From Methanoculleus thermophilus (GTDB taxonomy: Archaea > Halobacteriota > Methanomicrobia > Methanomicrobiales > Methanoculleaceae): a stretch of 64,000 bases of DNA. Within the stretch, counting starts at the first letter, position 1; each line of letters begins with the position of its first letter. Shown here piece after piece: positions 18,219 to 27,235 of the stretch. A model generated the notes under the pieces. That model saw only the letters and a program-made list of their open reading frames with translations. It was not told the DNA's origin and made no database searches. A program made the translations under genes and the position numbers. Location: contig NZ_BCNX01000004.1 of NCBI RefSeq assembly GCF_001571405.1, forward strand, positions 124,001 to 188,000. Direction: 5' to 3'.

Positions 18219-18246
18219 CTATAAATACCTGTATTCCTGCAGGTAT
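18219..18246 (-). promoter_or_regulatory. promoter and operator candidate of the fum-kor-suc-dacZ operon
   Basis: On the minus strand a TATA box (GTATTTATAG, 18228-18219) precedes fumA by about 25 bp. An inverted repeat, ATACCTG (18225-18231) and CAGGTAT (18240-18246) with 8-bp spacing, begins at the upstream edge of the TATA box and covers the TFB-recognition region. That position suits a repressor blocking TBP/TFB or an activator recruiting them. Confidence 0.55.
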
Positions 18247-18293
18247 GCACTCGGGGATTGGGTTTCAAAAAAAGGACGAGAACGGCTGTGGTT

Positions 18294-18806
18294 TTATGCA
18301 GTCACAGTCCGCTCTTCGACGATCCTTGCGGGAGTCGGGATCTTATATATGCCACGTTTGAGGGAGATCTTTGCCTTCTCTGCATACTGTGGGGTTGTCC
18401 AGACCGTGAAGACCTTCTGGCCCCTCTCAACCCGTGCTGCGGTGCCGACGGCCTTCCCGAAGGCGAGACGCATGCCTTCCGAGACACGGTCAGCACCTGC
18501 GCCGGTTGCCTGCTTGTTCTCACGGAGAACATGGTGCGGGTAGGTCCGGATCTTGAGGTGATAGTTTGCCCTCCCGACTTCCTTCATGAGCTGCCTGTTG
18601 ATACTGGTACGGGCAGCTTCAAGAGCCGTGTGGCGTATCTGGCAGGCCTCGTCGACGACGACGGAGAGCTCGACCGGGAAGTCCTGGCTGAGGTTGCCCA
18701 TATCGAACTGCACGACCTTGCTGCCCGGTACGCCGCCCATATATTCTCTGCGTGTATATGCTTTCTTTGCGAGGTTCCTGTACATCTTCGCTGGTTTTCT
18801 TACCAT
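18294..18806 (-). CDS. rpl10e: 50S ribosomal protein L10e (uL16)
   Basis: 170 residues, the normal length for archaeal L10e. [30 protein letters not shown] at the N-terminus, the conserved [22 protein letters not shown] loop that reaches the peptidyl-transferase/tRNA region, and [14 protein letters not shown] box lies about 35 bp upstream and an AGGAG motif 10 bp before ATG. Monocistronic by context. Confidence 0.97.
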   Translation of the reverse strand: MVRKPAKMYRNLAKKAYTRREYMGGVPGSKVVQFDMGNLSQDFPVELSVVVDEACQIRHTALEAARTSINRQLMKEVGRANYHLKIRTYPHHVLRENKQATGAGADRVSEGMRLAFGKAVGTAARVERGQKVFTVWTTPQYAEKAKISLKRGIYKIPTPARIVEERTVTA

Positions 18807-18835
18807 GGTTAAAAACTCCTGCCGATCTATAGGTG

Positions 18836-18846
18836 CTTTATAAAAT
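18836..18846 (-). promoter_or_regulatory. TATA box of the L10e gene
   Basis: The plus strand reads CTTTATAAAAT; on the minus strand this is ATTTTATAAAG, centred about 35 bp before the L10e ATG (18806). Confidence 0.6.
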
Positions 18847-18867
18847 GGGGATTTCCTCTAATAAACC

Positions 18868-19629
18868 TTACTGGCCGTTTTCAGTCTCGTCGATCATTCT
18901 GAGTACCCGTCGCCGGACCTCTGCAAACTCGGCGTTGGTGCGATCTCGTGGCCGTGACCAGGGTATCTCCATGACCTCCCGAACCGTTCCGGGCCGGGGC
19001 GAGAGGACGACGATCCGGTCGGATAGGTAGACCGCCTCGTCGACACTGTGCGTGACAAAGATGATTGTCTTCTTCGTCTGCTCCCAGAGGGAGAGGAGTT
19101 CTTTCTGCATCCTGTTGCGTGTCTGGGCGTCCAGCGCCCCGAATGGCTCATCCATGAGGAGGACGTCGGGGTCGTTTGCGAGCGCTCTTGCGATCGCCAC
19201 CCGTTGCCGCATCCCGCCGGAGAGTTCATAGGGGTAAGCGTTCCGGAACTGGGCAAGACCGACCATCTCGATGTAGTGTTCCGCAATTCTATGGCGCTCT
19301 TCCTTTGCGATGCCCTTCATCTCAAGGCCGAAGGCGACGTTATCGATCACCTTTCGCCAGGGAAAGAGGGAGTACTCCTGAAAGACCATCCCCCGCTTTG
19401 GGTCCGGGCCGATGACCGGATGACCGTCAACGGTCACGCTCCCGGAGGTTGCCGTCTCAAGCCCGGCGATGATCCGCAGAAGCGTAGTCTTTCCGCATCC
19501 CGAGGGGCCGACCAGACAGACGAACTCTTTGTCGCGGATCTCGAGGTTTACGCCGGATAGTGCCTGCGTCGCTGTGCCGTCTTCCTTCGGGAATGCCTTG
19601 TTGACGTCCTTTATACTTACCGCGCCCAT
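18868..19629 (-). CDS. ABC transporter ATP-binding protein (nitrate/sulfonate/taurine type)
   Basis: 253 residues. Walker A GPSGCGKTT, Q-loop in VFQEYSLFPW, signature LSGGMRQRVAIARAL, Walker B VLLMDEPFGALD and the H-loop in FVTHSVDEA are intact. VFQEYSLFPWRKVIDN and the C-terminal PRPGTV segment are characteristic of the SsuB/TauB/NrtD group. ATG 19629 sits just before the end of the permease gene; earlier in-frame starts overlap it extensively. Energises the importer with the two upstream genes. Confidence 0.92.
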   Translation of the reverse strand: MGAVSIKDVNKAFPKEDGTATQALSGVNLEIRDKEFVCLVGPSGCGKTTLLRIIAGLETATSGSVTVDGHPVIGPDPKRGMVFQEYSLFPWRKVIDNVAFGLEMKGIAKEERHRIAEHYIEMVGLAQFRNAYPYELSGGMRQRVAIARALANDPDVLLMDEPFGALDAQTRNRMQKELLSLWEQTKKTIIFVTHSVDEAVYLSDRIVVLSPRPGTVREVMEIPWSRPRDRTNAEFAEVRRRVLRMIDETENGQ

Positions 19630-19630
19630 T

Positions 19631-20407
19631 CTAGGCCACCTCCCCGGCATGCCAGCGCAGGAGCCGCTGGTCTACGTAGTTTCTAAAGATCCGGTCGATG
19701 ACAAGGCCTATGATGCCGAGGATCAGCATGTACGCGACGACTTCGGACATCTGGTGGAGGTAGTAGTTATGCCAGAGCTGGTAGCCGAGACCATACGCGG
19801 AGACGCCGAACATCTCGGCGGCGACAAGACACATCCACCCGACGCCCATGGCGGTTCTGATGCCGGAGACGATAGCCGGGATGGCGGCGGGAAGGGCAAC
19901 ATGACGGATCAGTTCTAGTGAAGTGTCGCACCCGAGCACCTTGCCCGCCTCGACGTAGACCTTCGGGACGCTCCGGAACGCGGAGTACGTCGCGATCAAG
20001 ATCGGGAAGAACGCTCCGGCAAAGATGACGAATCCTGCTGCCTGGGTGGTGAGCCCGAACCAGATGATGGCGAACGGGATCCAGGCGAGCGGTGGGATTG
20101 GGCGGAGGATCTCGATGATCGGGTCGAGCAGGAAGTCCGCCACTCTGAACCATCCCATCAGGATCCCGATCGGGATGCCGAGGAGGAGCGCCGCAATAAG
20201 TCCGATCCCAAAGTGCTCAAGACTTGCCGTGATATCGGCAAGAAGGGTTCCGGACTCGAAGAGGTCAACGAACGCGATGGCGACGTCGGTGACGCTCGGG
20301 AGGATGAAGGATCGGCCGACGACGTATTCAGCGACGATCTGCCAGATCACTGCAGCCACAACGAGCGCTGTAATGCCGAGTACTCGTTTCTTTGTTTTAA
20401 GGTTCAT
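19631..20407 (-). CDS. ABC transporter permease (nitrate/sulfonate/taurine type)
   Basis: 258 residues, six predicted membrane helices, beginning MNLKTKKRVLGITALVVAAVIWQIVAEYVVG. The EAA-type cytoplasmic loop that contacts the ATPase is visible as VYVEAGKVLGCDTSLELIRHVALPAAIPAIVSG. ATG 20407 places a basic segment before the first helix. The substrate is undefined: sulfonates, nitrate, nitrite or a thiazole precursor are all handled by this family. Confidence 0.92.
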   Translation of the reverse strand: MNLKTKKRVLGITALVVAAVIWQIVAEYVVGRSFILPSVTDVAIAFVDLFESGTLLADITASLEHFGIGLIAALLLGIPIGILMGWFRVADFLLDPIIEILRPIPPLAWIPFAIIWFGLTTQAAGFVIFAGAFFPILIATYSAFRSVPKVYVEAGKVLGCDTSLELIRHVALPAAIPAIVSGIRTAMGVGWMCLVAAEMFGVSAYGLGYQLWHNYYLHQMSEVVAYMLILGIIGLVIDRIFRNYVDQRLLRWHAGEVA

Positions 20408-20542
20408 GTCTCTGTTCCATTGCCTGATTTTTCCTGTCGGAAGGTGTGGTATGGGCCGCATCTCTCCGGGAGTTTCTCCCTTATTTCATCAGCATCTCGC
20501 TAAAAGATACTTTTGGCGGTAAAAATGAGTGGGGTTTAGGAG

Positions 20543-21523
20543 TTACGCCTGAGCCTTCTCGTAGAATGAGAGATCGAAGAGGTCATCCTGTGTCAGGGGT
20601 TTGTTGATGTAGCCAAGTTCATACTGGAGGTTCGTGTACTCGACGACCGACTCAGTAATGACGTTCGGATCAGCGGTCCAGGTGCCGTCCCATTCCTCAA
20701 AGGATGCCTTCACGGTCTCGACGTTCTGACCGGTCTTGTTCGAGTAGAGGGCTGCGGCCTCGTCCTGGTGCTCAAAATTGTACTCCGTCGCCCTGATGTG
20801 CGTCTTCACGATCTGCTCGACGAGCTCAGGGTGCTCGCGGATCAGAGAACCGCTCGCCACGAGGACACAGCAGGCGTGGTCTTTCATCATCTCGCCCGAG
20901 TGCACGACGGTCCTTCCCACGCCTTCCGCTGCGATGATGGATGGGGACGGGTGGGGAAGGAAGACGCCGTCGACCTGGCCTGCGGAGATTGCGGTGGTTG
21001 CGGCGCCGGGGTCCATGGGGACGATGTTGACGCTTGCCGGGTCGACGCCGTTCTCCTCAAGCCAGGTCCGGAGGATGGTGTCCTGGATGGTTCCCGGCGG
21101 GAAGGTGGCTATCTTCTTGCCGACGAGATCTGCAGGGCTCGAGTAGGACACATCGTTCCTGAGCACGAGGTCGGACCCTTGGGTCTGCACCGCTGCAATG
21201 ATCTTGGCATCAAGTCCGCTGCTCACGGCTGCGATGAACGGGGCGGAGCCGACGTAGGCGATATCAAGGTCGCCGGCAAGCATCGCCTGCATCTCGGGCG
21301 CACCGGTCCCGAACTGGTAGTCGGTCACCTGCGTAATACCGTAGGGCGCGAGGTCTTCCTGCCACCATCCCTTCTCCATCGCGGTGGTGTGGGCGACCTG
21401 GTGGGTGCTTGGCTGGTAGCCGATGCGCAGGTGCGTTACATCGCTGGTTCCGGTGCACCCGGCAGCAAACGTGAACGCCGCGACCAGGGCCACGGCCAGG
21501 AGAATTGCGGTTACTGCTCTCAT
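20543..21523 (-). CDS. ABC transporter substrate-binding lipoprotein (NMT1/SsuA-like)
   Basis: 326 residues. Signal sequence with lipobox-like AAGC (MRAVTAILLAVALVAAFTFAAGC) followed by the mature protein HLRIGYQPSTHQVAHTTAMEKGWW, typical of SsuA/TauA/NMT1 binding proteins. GDLDIAYVGSAPFIAAVSSG and ATFPPGTIQDTILRTWLEENG form the ligand cleft in this family. The start at ATG 21523 follows GGTGGAG. It leads the three-gene importer operon, 135 bp before the permease. Ligand not predictable from sequence alone. Confidence 0.9.
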   Translation of the reverse strand: MRAVTAILLAVALVAAFTFAAGCTGTSDVTHLRIGYQPSTHQVAHTTAMEKGWWQEDLAPYGITQVTDYQFGTGAPEMQAMLAGDLDIAYVGSAPFIAAVSSGLDAKIIAAVQTQGSDLVLRNDVSYSSPADLVGKKIATFPPGTIQDTILRTWLEENGVDPASVNIVPMDPGAATTAISAGQVDGVFLPHPSPSIIAAEGVGRTVVHSGEMMKDHACCVLVASGSLIREHPELVEQIVKTHIRATEYNFEHQDEAAALYSNKTGQNVETVKASFEEWDGTWTADPNVITESVVEYTNLQYELGYINKPLTQDDLFDLSFYEKAQA

Positions 21524-21572
21524 GAGTCTCCACCTAAAAGTAACTGTATATGGCCTAATCTTCACGCTATGG

Positions 21573-21657
21573 GTATATAGTATTGTCGAAAATTGACAAT
21601 ATTATTATACCATAGTTGAAAATCCTGCAATTTATTTTTCCTTATGTTGACAATTTG
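21573..21657 (-). promoter_or_regulatory. promoter and operator candidate of the ABC importer
   Basis: A TATA box (plus strand GTATATAG, 21573-21580) lies about 50 bp before ATG 21523. An inverted repeat, TATTGTC (21581-21587) and GACAATA (21595-21601) with 7-bp spacing, abuts its upstream side. The half-site TTGACAAT recurs at 21647-21654, and a weaker TTGAAAAT occurs near 21616. The array resembles a multi-site regulator operator. Confidence 0.55.
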
Positions 21658-22210
21658 TGTGGTAGAAATCGGTCGGGAGGTATGCTTGCGTATGGCTGGC
21701 TGCCGGCGTGGGCCGGGAACTGGTGGGAAAAACCCGATACACTGGACCGTGGGGGCATCACAATATAGGGGGGAGGGGACAGGGGAGGGGGGATGCTCCC
21801 CCCCGTCAGCCCCACCCCCAAGCGTGATGTCCCCACGGAATCCGTGTCAGGTGGAGCCATATAGGTATCAGCACGTTTCAAGTTGTCCTGAACGGATGGC
21901 GGTTTTCGAGTGCGACGGTCGAAGGACCGGAGTTCGAGCACCGGGGGTGCGAGTTGCGATAGTCCGAAGGACCGGAGCTTAAGCACCACCAGATGAAAAA
22001 CCGGTGAAAACCCCTGTATGGGTCTCGCATTATCGAAATGCGGCCGGCTGAAACGATTCAACGCTTGAGAGATGCCATCAGGTTCGCAGCCACGGGACTG
22101 CGCACCCCCGGATGAGGACCTGCCCCTCCTCCACTCGCCCCCCTTCCTCACCCCGTGCGTGGTTTTAATCTCTTCTCCGGCCAAACGGTACAGACAGGAT
22201 TGTTGATAGA
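21658..22210. other. intergenic region with a tandem repeat, no supported gene
   Basis: An ORF crossing this region on the minus strand (21642-22283) is low-complexity and shadows the start of argH, so it is not called. The stretch 21780-21830 is G/C-homopolymer rich. 21920-21987 holds two copies of a repeat listed separately. Confidence 0.5.
21920..21987. repeat. tandem pair of a GTTCGAGCACC-type repeat
   Basis: CGAAGGACCGGAGTTCGAGCACC (21920-21942) recurs 45 bp later as a near-identical copy (21965-21987, two substitutions). A related element is on the opposite strand at 7590-7625. It looks like a dispersed intergenic repeat family. Confidence 0.6.
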
Positions 22211-23689
22211 ATGCGTTCGGATCAGATTCGGCAGGGCCGTCTCTCCGGCGAGCGTTCGGGCGATATCGAGCACTTCCTTGCATCGATGGAGGCCGACCGC
22301 TGGATTGCAGAGGCGGATCTCCTCGTGGATATGGCTCACCTCCTCGGGCTTCGCCGGCAGGGGATCATCGACGAGGCTCCGGCCCGGGCGCTGATGGCGG
22401 CGCTCCTCGATCTTCACGATCATGGTATCCCAAAGGAGGCGTTCGACGAGAAGTTCGAGGACGTCCACGCGGGCAAGGAGGCCTACCTCATCGACCGAGT
22501 CGGGGAGGATTATGGCGGCCGCCTCCACATGGGGAGGTCGCGGAACGACGAAGTCGCTACCTGCATACGGATTCGGTTGAAACAGGAGATCATCGCCCTC
22601 GTGCGGTCGCTCACCGAACTCCGGCGGACCCTGCTCGACGTTGCCGCCGCCCATATCGAGACGGTGATGCCGGGCTTCACCCACCTCCAGCACGCCCAGC
22701 CCACGACACTGGCGCACTACCTTCTCGCCTACGAGCAGGCTTTCTCGCGAGATACGGCCCGGCTCCGGGAGGCATACGCCCGGTTGGATGTATCGCCGCT
22801 CGGCTCCGCGGCCTTTGCCTCGACCGGATTTCCGCTCGACCGCGCCTACACCGCGAGGCTCCTCGGCTTCTCCCGCCCGGCGCCAAACAGCATGGATGCG
22901 GTTGCCACTCGTGACTTTGCGATCGAGGTGCTCTCCGATGCCGCCATCTGCATGACGACGGCGAGCCGCCTCTGTGAGGAGCTTGTCCTCTGGAGCACTG
23001 CATTCGTCGGGTTCGTCCAGCTCGACGACGTCTACTGCTCCTCCTCCTCGATCATGCCCCAGAAGAAGAACCCGGATGTGGCGGAGATCATGCGGGCGAA
23101 GGCCGGGACGGTTGCCGGTGAGCTTGCCGCGGCGATCACGATCACAAAGGGTCTCCCCATGAGTTACAACCGCGACCTCCAGGAACTGACCCCGCACCTC
23201 TGGCGGGGAGTGGAGGCCGCCCGGCAGAGCATCCCGCTCCTCTCTGGTATGATCGGGTCTGCGACCTTCAATGCGGAGCGGATGGCGGCCGAGGCGGGAA
23301 GAGGCTTTTCTACCGCAACGGATCTCGCGGATCTTCTCGTCCGTGAGTATGGACTGCCCTTCCGCACCGCCCACCGGATCGTAGGGCGGGCGGTCAGGTA
23401 TGGCTCGCTCGATCTGGCCACGCTCGATGCCGCCGCCCGGGAGGCTGCCGGCATCTCGGTCGTGGAGCTGGGGGTGACCGAGGAGAAGATCACCACGGTG
23501 CTCGACCCACGCCATGCCGTCGCGCTGCGCAGCATCACCGGCGGTCCGGCGCCCGCAGCGGTCGCGGTGCAACTCTCCGAGCAGAAAGACCTTCTTGCCC
23601 GCGACGCGGCATGGGTGGAGGAGACCGACGCGGCGTTATCAAACGCCTTTAGAGACCTGATCCTTGAATCACGGAGGTTTGCAGCATAA
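22211..23689 (+). CDS. argH: argininosuccinate lyase
   Basis: 492 residues. Fumarase/aspartase superfamily with the signature SSSIMPQKKNPDVAEIMRAK (flexible catalytic Ser loop), MGRSRNDEVATCIRI near residue 100 and TVMPGFTHLQHAQPTT. It cleaves argininosuccinate to arginine and fumarate, the last step of arginine synthesis; the fumarate can feed the fum-kor route. The stop overlaps the gatD start (TAATG), so it is translated together with the amidotransferase genes. Confidence 0.97.
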   Translation: MRSDQIRQGRLSGERSGDIEHFLASMEADRWIAEADLLVDMAHLLGLRRQGIIDEAPARALMAALLDLHDHGIPKEAFDEKFEDVHAGKEAYLIDRVGEDYGGRLHMGRSRNDEVATCIRIRLKQEIIALVRSLTELRRTLLDVAAAHIETVMPGFTHLQHAQPTTLAHYLLAYEQAFSRDTARLREAYARLDVSPLGSAAFASTGFPLDRAYTARLLGFSRPAPNSMDAVATRDFAIEVLSDAAICMTTASRLCEELVLWSTAFVGFVQLDDVYCSSSSIMPQKKNPDVAEIMRAKAGTVAGELAAAITITKGLPMSYNRDLQELTPHLWRGVEAARQSIPLLSGMIGSATFNAERMAAEAGRGFSTATDLADLLVREYGLPFRTAHRIVGRAVRYGSLDLATLDAAAREAAGISVVELGVTEEKITTVLDPRHAVALRSITGGPAPAAVAVQLSEQKDLLARDAAWVEETDAALSNAFRDLILESRRFAA

Positions 23690-24918
23690 TGGAGACGCTT
23701 CTGACTGGAGACCTGGTGCGCTACGCGAAGGGTGCGGTCACGATCACCGGGACCTACATTGCCGAACGAGATGGAATGGCCGTCATCAAACTGAAGAGCG
23801 GCTACAATATTGGAGTATCCCCCGAAAAACTAGAACTGATCGAACGACCCGCTCCGCAACCGCCGGCAGGCGCCGGGGTGGTCATCCAGAACCCGGGCCT
23901 TCCGGAGCTCGCCATCATCTCCACCGGCGGGACGATCGCAAGCAGGGTGGACTACCGGACCGGGGCGGTGATGAGCCAGTTCTCGGCAAACGATATCCTG
24001 CGGGCGATCCCGGAACTCGGCGATCTTGCCCGCTATCGCGATCGCCAGATTGCAAACATCCTCTCCGAGAACATGCGCCCCGCCCTCTGGCAGGATCTTG
24101 CCCGGGCAATCTATGAGGAGATCCGGGCCGGCGCCGCCGGGGTGATCGTCACTCACGGTACCGATACCATGACCTACTCGGCCGCAGCGGTCAGGTTCAT
24201 GCTCAAGACTCCGGTGCCGATCGTCTTTGTCGGGTCGCAGCGGTCCGCCGACCGCCCGAGTTCCGACAACGCCATGAACGCCCTCTGCAGCGCTGCGGTC
24301 GCTACCGGCGACCTCGGTGAAGTGGCGGTGGTGATGCACGCAACGACGAGCGATGACCGCTGCGCCGTCCATCGGGCGACGCGGGTAAGAAAGATGCACA
24401 CCTCCCGGCGCGACGCCTTCCTGAGCATCGGGATGGAGCCGCTTGGCTACGTCGACTACCCGTCCCTCTCAGTCACCCTCTCGGACGAGGCGGTCCGGCG
24501 GGGTGCAGAAAACCTCGAGATCCACGATGCGCTCGAGGAGCGCTGCGCTCTCCTCCACTTCTATCCCGGAATGCCTCCTGCGGTCCTTGATGCCTTTGAG
24601 GGCTATGCGGGACTGGTCATATCGGGGACCGGGCTAGGACATGTTTCGACAGAGTGGATTGCCCCGCTCCAGGAGATGATCGATGGCGGGACGACCGTCG
24701 TCATGACCTCCCAGTGCCTGCACGGCCGGGTCTGCGACCGTGTCTACAACACAGGCAGAGACCTTCTTGCCATCGGCGTCGTTGAGGGGGAGGATATGCT
24801 CCCTGAAGCGGCGCTCGTGAAACTGATGTGGGTGCTCGGGAATGAGAACGATCCTGAGAAGGCACGTCTGCTCATGCAGACCGATCTTGCGGGTGAGATC
24901 CGGCGGAGGTCGCTATAA
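23689..24918 (+). CDS. gatD: glutamyl-tRNA(Gln) amidotransferase subunit D
   Basis: 409 residues. An N-terminal beta-barrel of about 80 residues precedes an L-asparaginase-like domain with IISTGGTIASRVDY (first catalytic Thr) and GVIVTHGTDTMTYSA (Thr-Asp pair), as in archaeal GatD. It releases ammonia from glutamine or asparagine for GatE. Archaea use this route to make Gln-tRNA(Gln). Overlaps argH and gatE by one base each. Confidence 0.96.
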   Translation: METLLTGDLVRYAKGAVTITGTYIAERDGMAVIKLKSGYNIGVSPEKLELIERPAPQPPAGAGVVIQNPGLPELAIISTGGTIASRVDYRTGAVMSQFSANDILRAIPELGDLARYRDRQIANILSENMRPALWQDLARAIYEEIRAGAAGVIVTHGTDTMTYSAAAVRFMLKTPVPIVFVGSQRSADRPSSDNAMNALCSAAVATGDLGEVAVVMHATTSDDRCAVHRATRVRKMHTSRRDAFLSIGMEPLGYVDYPSLSVTLSDEAVRRGAENLEIHDALEERCALLHFYPGMPPAVLDAFEGYAGLVISGTGLGHVSTEWIAPLQEMIDGGTTVVMTSQCLHGRVCDRVYNTGRDLLAIGVVEGEDMLPEAALVKLMWVLGNENDPEKARLLMQTDLAGEIRRRSL

Positions 24919-26777
24919 TGGACTACAAAGAACTCGGGCTCAAGGCCGGTATCGAGATCCACCAGCAACTCGATACGGCCGAGAAACTCTTCTGCCGCTG
25001 CCCCACGTGTCTGCGGGATATTGACGAGCGGACCGGGGAGTTCTACCGTTACCTCCGGGCGACGGAGAGCGAACTTGGAGAGATCGACCAGGCGGCACGT
25101 GAGGAGATGCGGCTTGTGCGGAAGTTCTGCTACTACACCTACGATACAGTCTGCCTGGTGGAGCACGACGAGGAGCCCCCGGCCCCGATGAACCCCGAGG
25201 CGCTCGAGATCTGTCTTACAATAGCAAAGATGCTCGGGATGACGCCCGTCGAGCAGGTGCACACGATGCGGAAACTCGTCATCGACGGCTCGAACACCAG
25301 CGGATTCCAGCGGACGGCCCTCGTAGCGCTCTCCGGGGCTCTTCCTAACGGCTGCCGGATCGAGACGATCTGCCTTGAGGAGGAGGCGGCCCAGCGGGTG
25401 AAGGATGAGACCTTCTCTCTTGACCGCCTCGGGATCCCGCTCGTTGAGATCACCACCGCACCCTGCATGCACACGCCTGAGGCCGTCGCCGAGGTTGCCG
25501 AGTACATCGGGATGGTCCTCCGCTCGACCGGCCGGGTGAAACGGGGGCTTGGGACGATCCGGCAGGACATCAACGTCTCGATCGCGGACGGCGCCCGGGT
25601 GGAGATCAAGGGTGTCCAGGACCTCGATCTCATCGCCGAGGTGGTCCGCCGTGAGGTGCAGCGGCAGACAAACCTCCTTGCCATCCGCGACGAACTCGTA
25701 AAGCGGGGCGCCCGGGTAGACCACAACGTCATCGACGTCACTTCCATCTTTGCCGAAACGAAATCTTCTATCTTGAAGAAGGCGAAGGCCATCCTCGCAG
25801 TCAAACTCTGTGGGTTTGCAGGACTGGTCGGACGGGAGATCCAGCCCGGCCGCCGTCTTGGAAGCGAGATGTCGGACTACGCGAAGAAGTGCGGGGTCGG
25901 AGGGATCTTCCACACCGACGAGCTCCCAGCCTATGGCGTCACGGCAGAAGAGGTGGCACGCCTGCGCGAGTTCGTCGGTGCCGGGGAGAACGACGCGGTC
26001 GTCATCGTGGCGGCCGGGCGGGAGCGTGCCGGCTGTGCGATCGAGCAGGTGCTGATCCGCGCGGAGATGGCTCTCTCCGGGGTTCCCGAGGAGACTCGGA
26101 AGATGCTTGAGGGTGGAAGTACAGCTTACATGCGCCCGCTCCCGGGAGCCGCCCGGATGTACCCCGAGACCGATGTCTTTGCGGTCACGATCGATGCGGA
26201 CCGCTGGGAGAGCATCAAGGTCCCTGAACTCCTCACCGACCGGGCCGCCCGGTTCGTCCGCGAGTTCGGGCTTGATGAGGCTCTGGCACGGCAGGTGGCG
26301 TTCTCCGAGAGACTGCCGCTCTTCGAGAAAGCGGTCGCCGCCGGTGTCCGTCCCACCCTCGCGGCCAGGACACTCCTTGCCACCTGCCGCGAGCTTGCCC
26401 GCGACGGCGTTGCCGTCGATCGGGTGAGCGAGGGCGAACTCCTTGCCCTTCTCGTGGCGGTCGAGGCCGGTCGGGCTGCAAAGGAGGCGATCCCGGATCT
26501 CATCACCGAACTCGCGCGGACGGCAGACGGTGCGGTTGGGGGACCGGAAGAACGGGTGAATGCGGCTATCGAGAAGGTGAGTCCTGCAGTCTCGCAGGCC
26601 GATGTTGAGGCGATCGTTCATCGTATCGTAACCGAACGGCAGGAGTTTGCCCGCGAGAGGGGCATGGGCGCGCTTGGCCCCCTGATGGGTGTCGTCATGC
26701 AGGAACTCCGGGGAAGCGTGGATGGAAAAGTCGTCAGCGAGATCCTTCGACGAGAGCTAAAGCAGTTGCTCTCCTGA
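24918..26777 (+). CDS. gatE: glutamyl-tRNA(Gln) amidotransferase subunit E
   Basis: 619 residues, normal for GatE. The N-terminal part has GIEIHQQLDT and LGTIRQDINVSIADGARVEIKGVQDLD (the GatB/E kinase-like cradle), an inserted AspRS-like domain in the middle (about 280-400), and a C-terminal YqeY-type tail ending GMGALGPLMGVVMQELRGSVDGKVVSEILRRELKQLL. It activates Glu-tRNA(Gln) with ATP and amidates it with GatD-derived ammonia. Confidence 0.96.
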   Translation: MDYKELGLKAGIEIHQQLDTAEKLFCRCPTCLRDIDERTGEFYRYLRATESELGEIDQAAREEMRLVRKFCYYTYDTVCLVEHDEEPPAPMNPEALEICLTIAKMLGMTPVEQVHTMRKLVIDGSNTSGFQRTALVALSGALPNGCRIETICLEEEAAQRVKDETFSLDRLGIPLVEITTAPCMHTPEAVAEVAEYIGMVLRSTGRVKRGLGTIRQDINVSIADGARVEIKGVQDLDLIAEVVRREVQRQTNLLAIRDELVKRGARVDHNVIDVTSIFAETKSSILKKAKAILAVKLCGFAGLVGREIQPGRRLGSEMSDYAKKCGVGGIFHTDELPAYGVTAEEVARLREFVGAGENDAVVIVAAGRERAGCAIEQVLIRAEMALSGVPEETRKMLEGGSTAYMRPLPGAARMYPETDVFAVTIDADRWESIKVPELLTDRAARFVREFGLDEALARQVAFSERLPLFEKAVAAGVRPTLAARTLLATCRELARDGVAVDRVSEGELLALLVAVEAGRAAKEAIPDLITELARTADGAVGGPEERVNAAIEKVSPAVSQADVEAIVHRIVTERQEFARERGMGALGPLMGVVMQELRGSVDGKVVSEILRRELKQLLS

Positions 26778-26795
26778 TCTGCATTTGCTCTCTAT

Positions 26796-26830
26796 CGGGA
26801 CCGGCCCTGGCCGGCTCCCGGTAACTTTTA
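26796..26830 (+). terminator. hairpin after gatE
   Basis: CGGGACCGGCC and GGCCGGCTCCCG form a near-perfect stem (26796-26820, one bulge) and are followed by GTAACTTTTA. It lies 18 bp after the gatE stop and probably ends the argH-gatD-gatE transcript. Confidence 0.6.
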
Positions 26831-26867
26831 TCAACGGGTCTGCTCATAAATATAAAGGAGTTTTATC

Positions 26868-27179
26868 ATGGGAAAGACAGGAAGCGTTCTATGGGCCCAG
26901 GTTAAGGGCGTGAAGGGACAGATACGGCTCGTCCCTGCAAGTGAAGGCGAAGTGAAGAAGCCCGGTCCGAACCAGCGGTTCAAGCCTGCGGCGGACATCT
27001 ACAAGCGGACAAGCAGAGATGGGCAGGACCCGCGGCGCGGTGGCCGGGGTGGACGTGGCCGGAGCGCAAGCGGGAGCGGGCGCGGCAGAGGTAGTGCCCC
27101 CACTATGGACGTGCGGGTACGCCGGTGCATACGGCGCGCCAAAGTGTCGGCTCTCGGAACCAAGCAGAAATCGAGATAA
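26868..27179 (+). CDS. small basic RGG-rich protein, DUF5350-like
   Basis: 103 residues. The N-terminal 45 (MGKTGSVLWAQVKGVKGQIR onward) resemble a conserved methanogen family of unknown function (DUF5350, from memory). The middle (about residues 50-78) is an RGG/GRGR-type low-complexity segment, and the end is Arg/Lys-rich. RGG tracts bind RNA or DNA, so a role in RNA or chromatin handling is inferred. AAAGGAG lies 7 nt before ATG, and an AT-rich TATA-like element is just upstream. The RGG tract may vary in length between strains. Confidence 0.7.
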   Translation: MGKTGSVLWAQVKGVKGQIRLVPASEGEVKKPGPNQRFKPAADIYKRTSRDGQDPRRGGRGGRGRSASGSGRGRGSAPTMDVRVRRCIRRAKVSALGTKQKSR

Positions 27180-27204
27180 TTGGGTCTCCTCTTCTCCTTC
27201 AATA

Positions 27205-27214
27205 CTTTTTATAC
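27205..27214 (+). promoter_or_regulatory. TATA box giving a predicted leaderless start at 27236
   Basis: CTTTTTATAC is centred about 26 bp before ATG 27236, and no ribosome site lies between. Confidence 0.55.
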
Positions 27215-27235
27215 TTGCGAGTTCCAGTATGTGGT

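Noticed and set aside
21642-22283. 213-codon minus-strand ORF between the ABC importer and argH
   Set aside because: Runs through a tandem repeat and homopolymer-rich DNA and into argH; no protein character.
22148-23572. 474-codon open frame antisense to argH
   Set aside because: Shadow frame of a highly conserved enzyme gene; no independent start signals or motifs.
24744-26621. 625-codon open frame antisense to gatD/gatE
   Set aside because: Codon shadow of GC-rich gatE; low-complexity Asp/Arg/Gly protein with no family resemblance.
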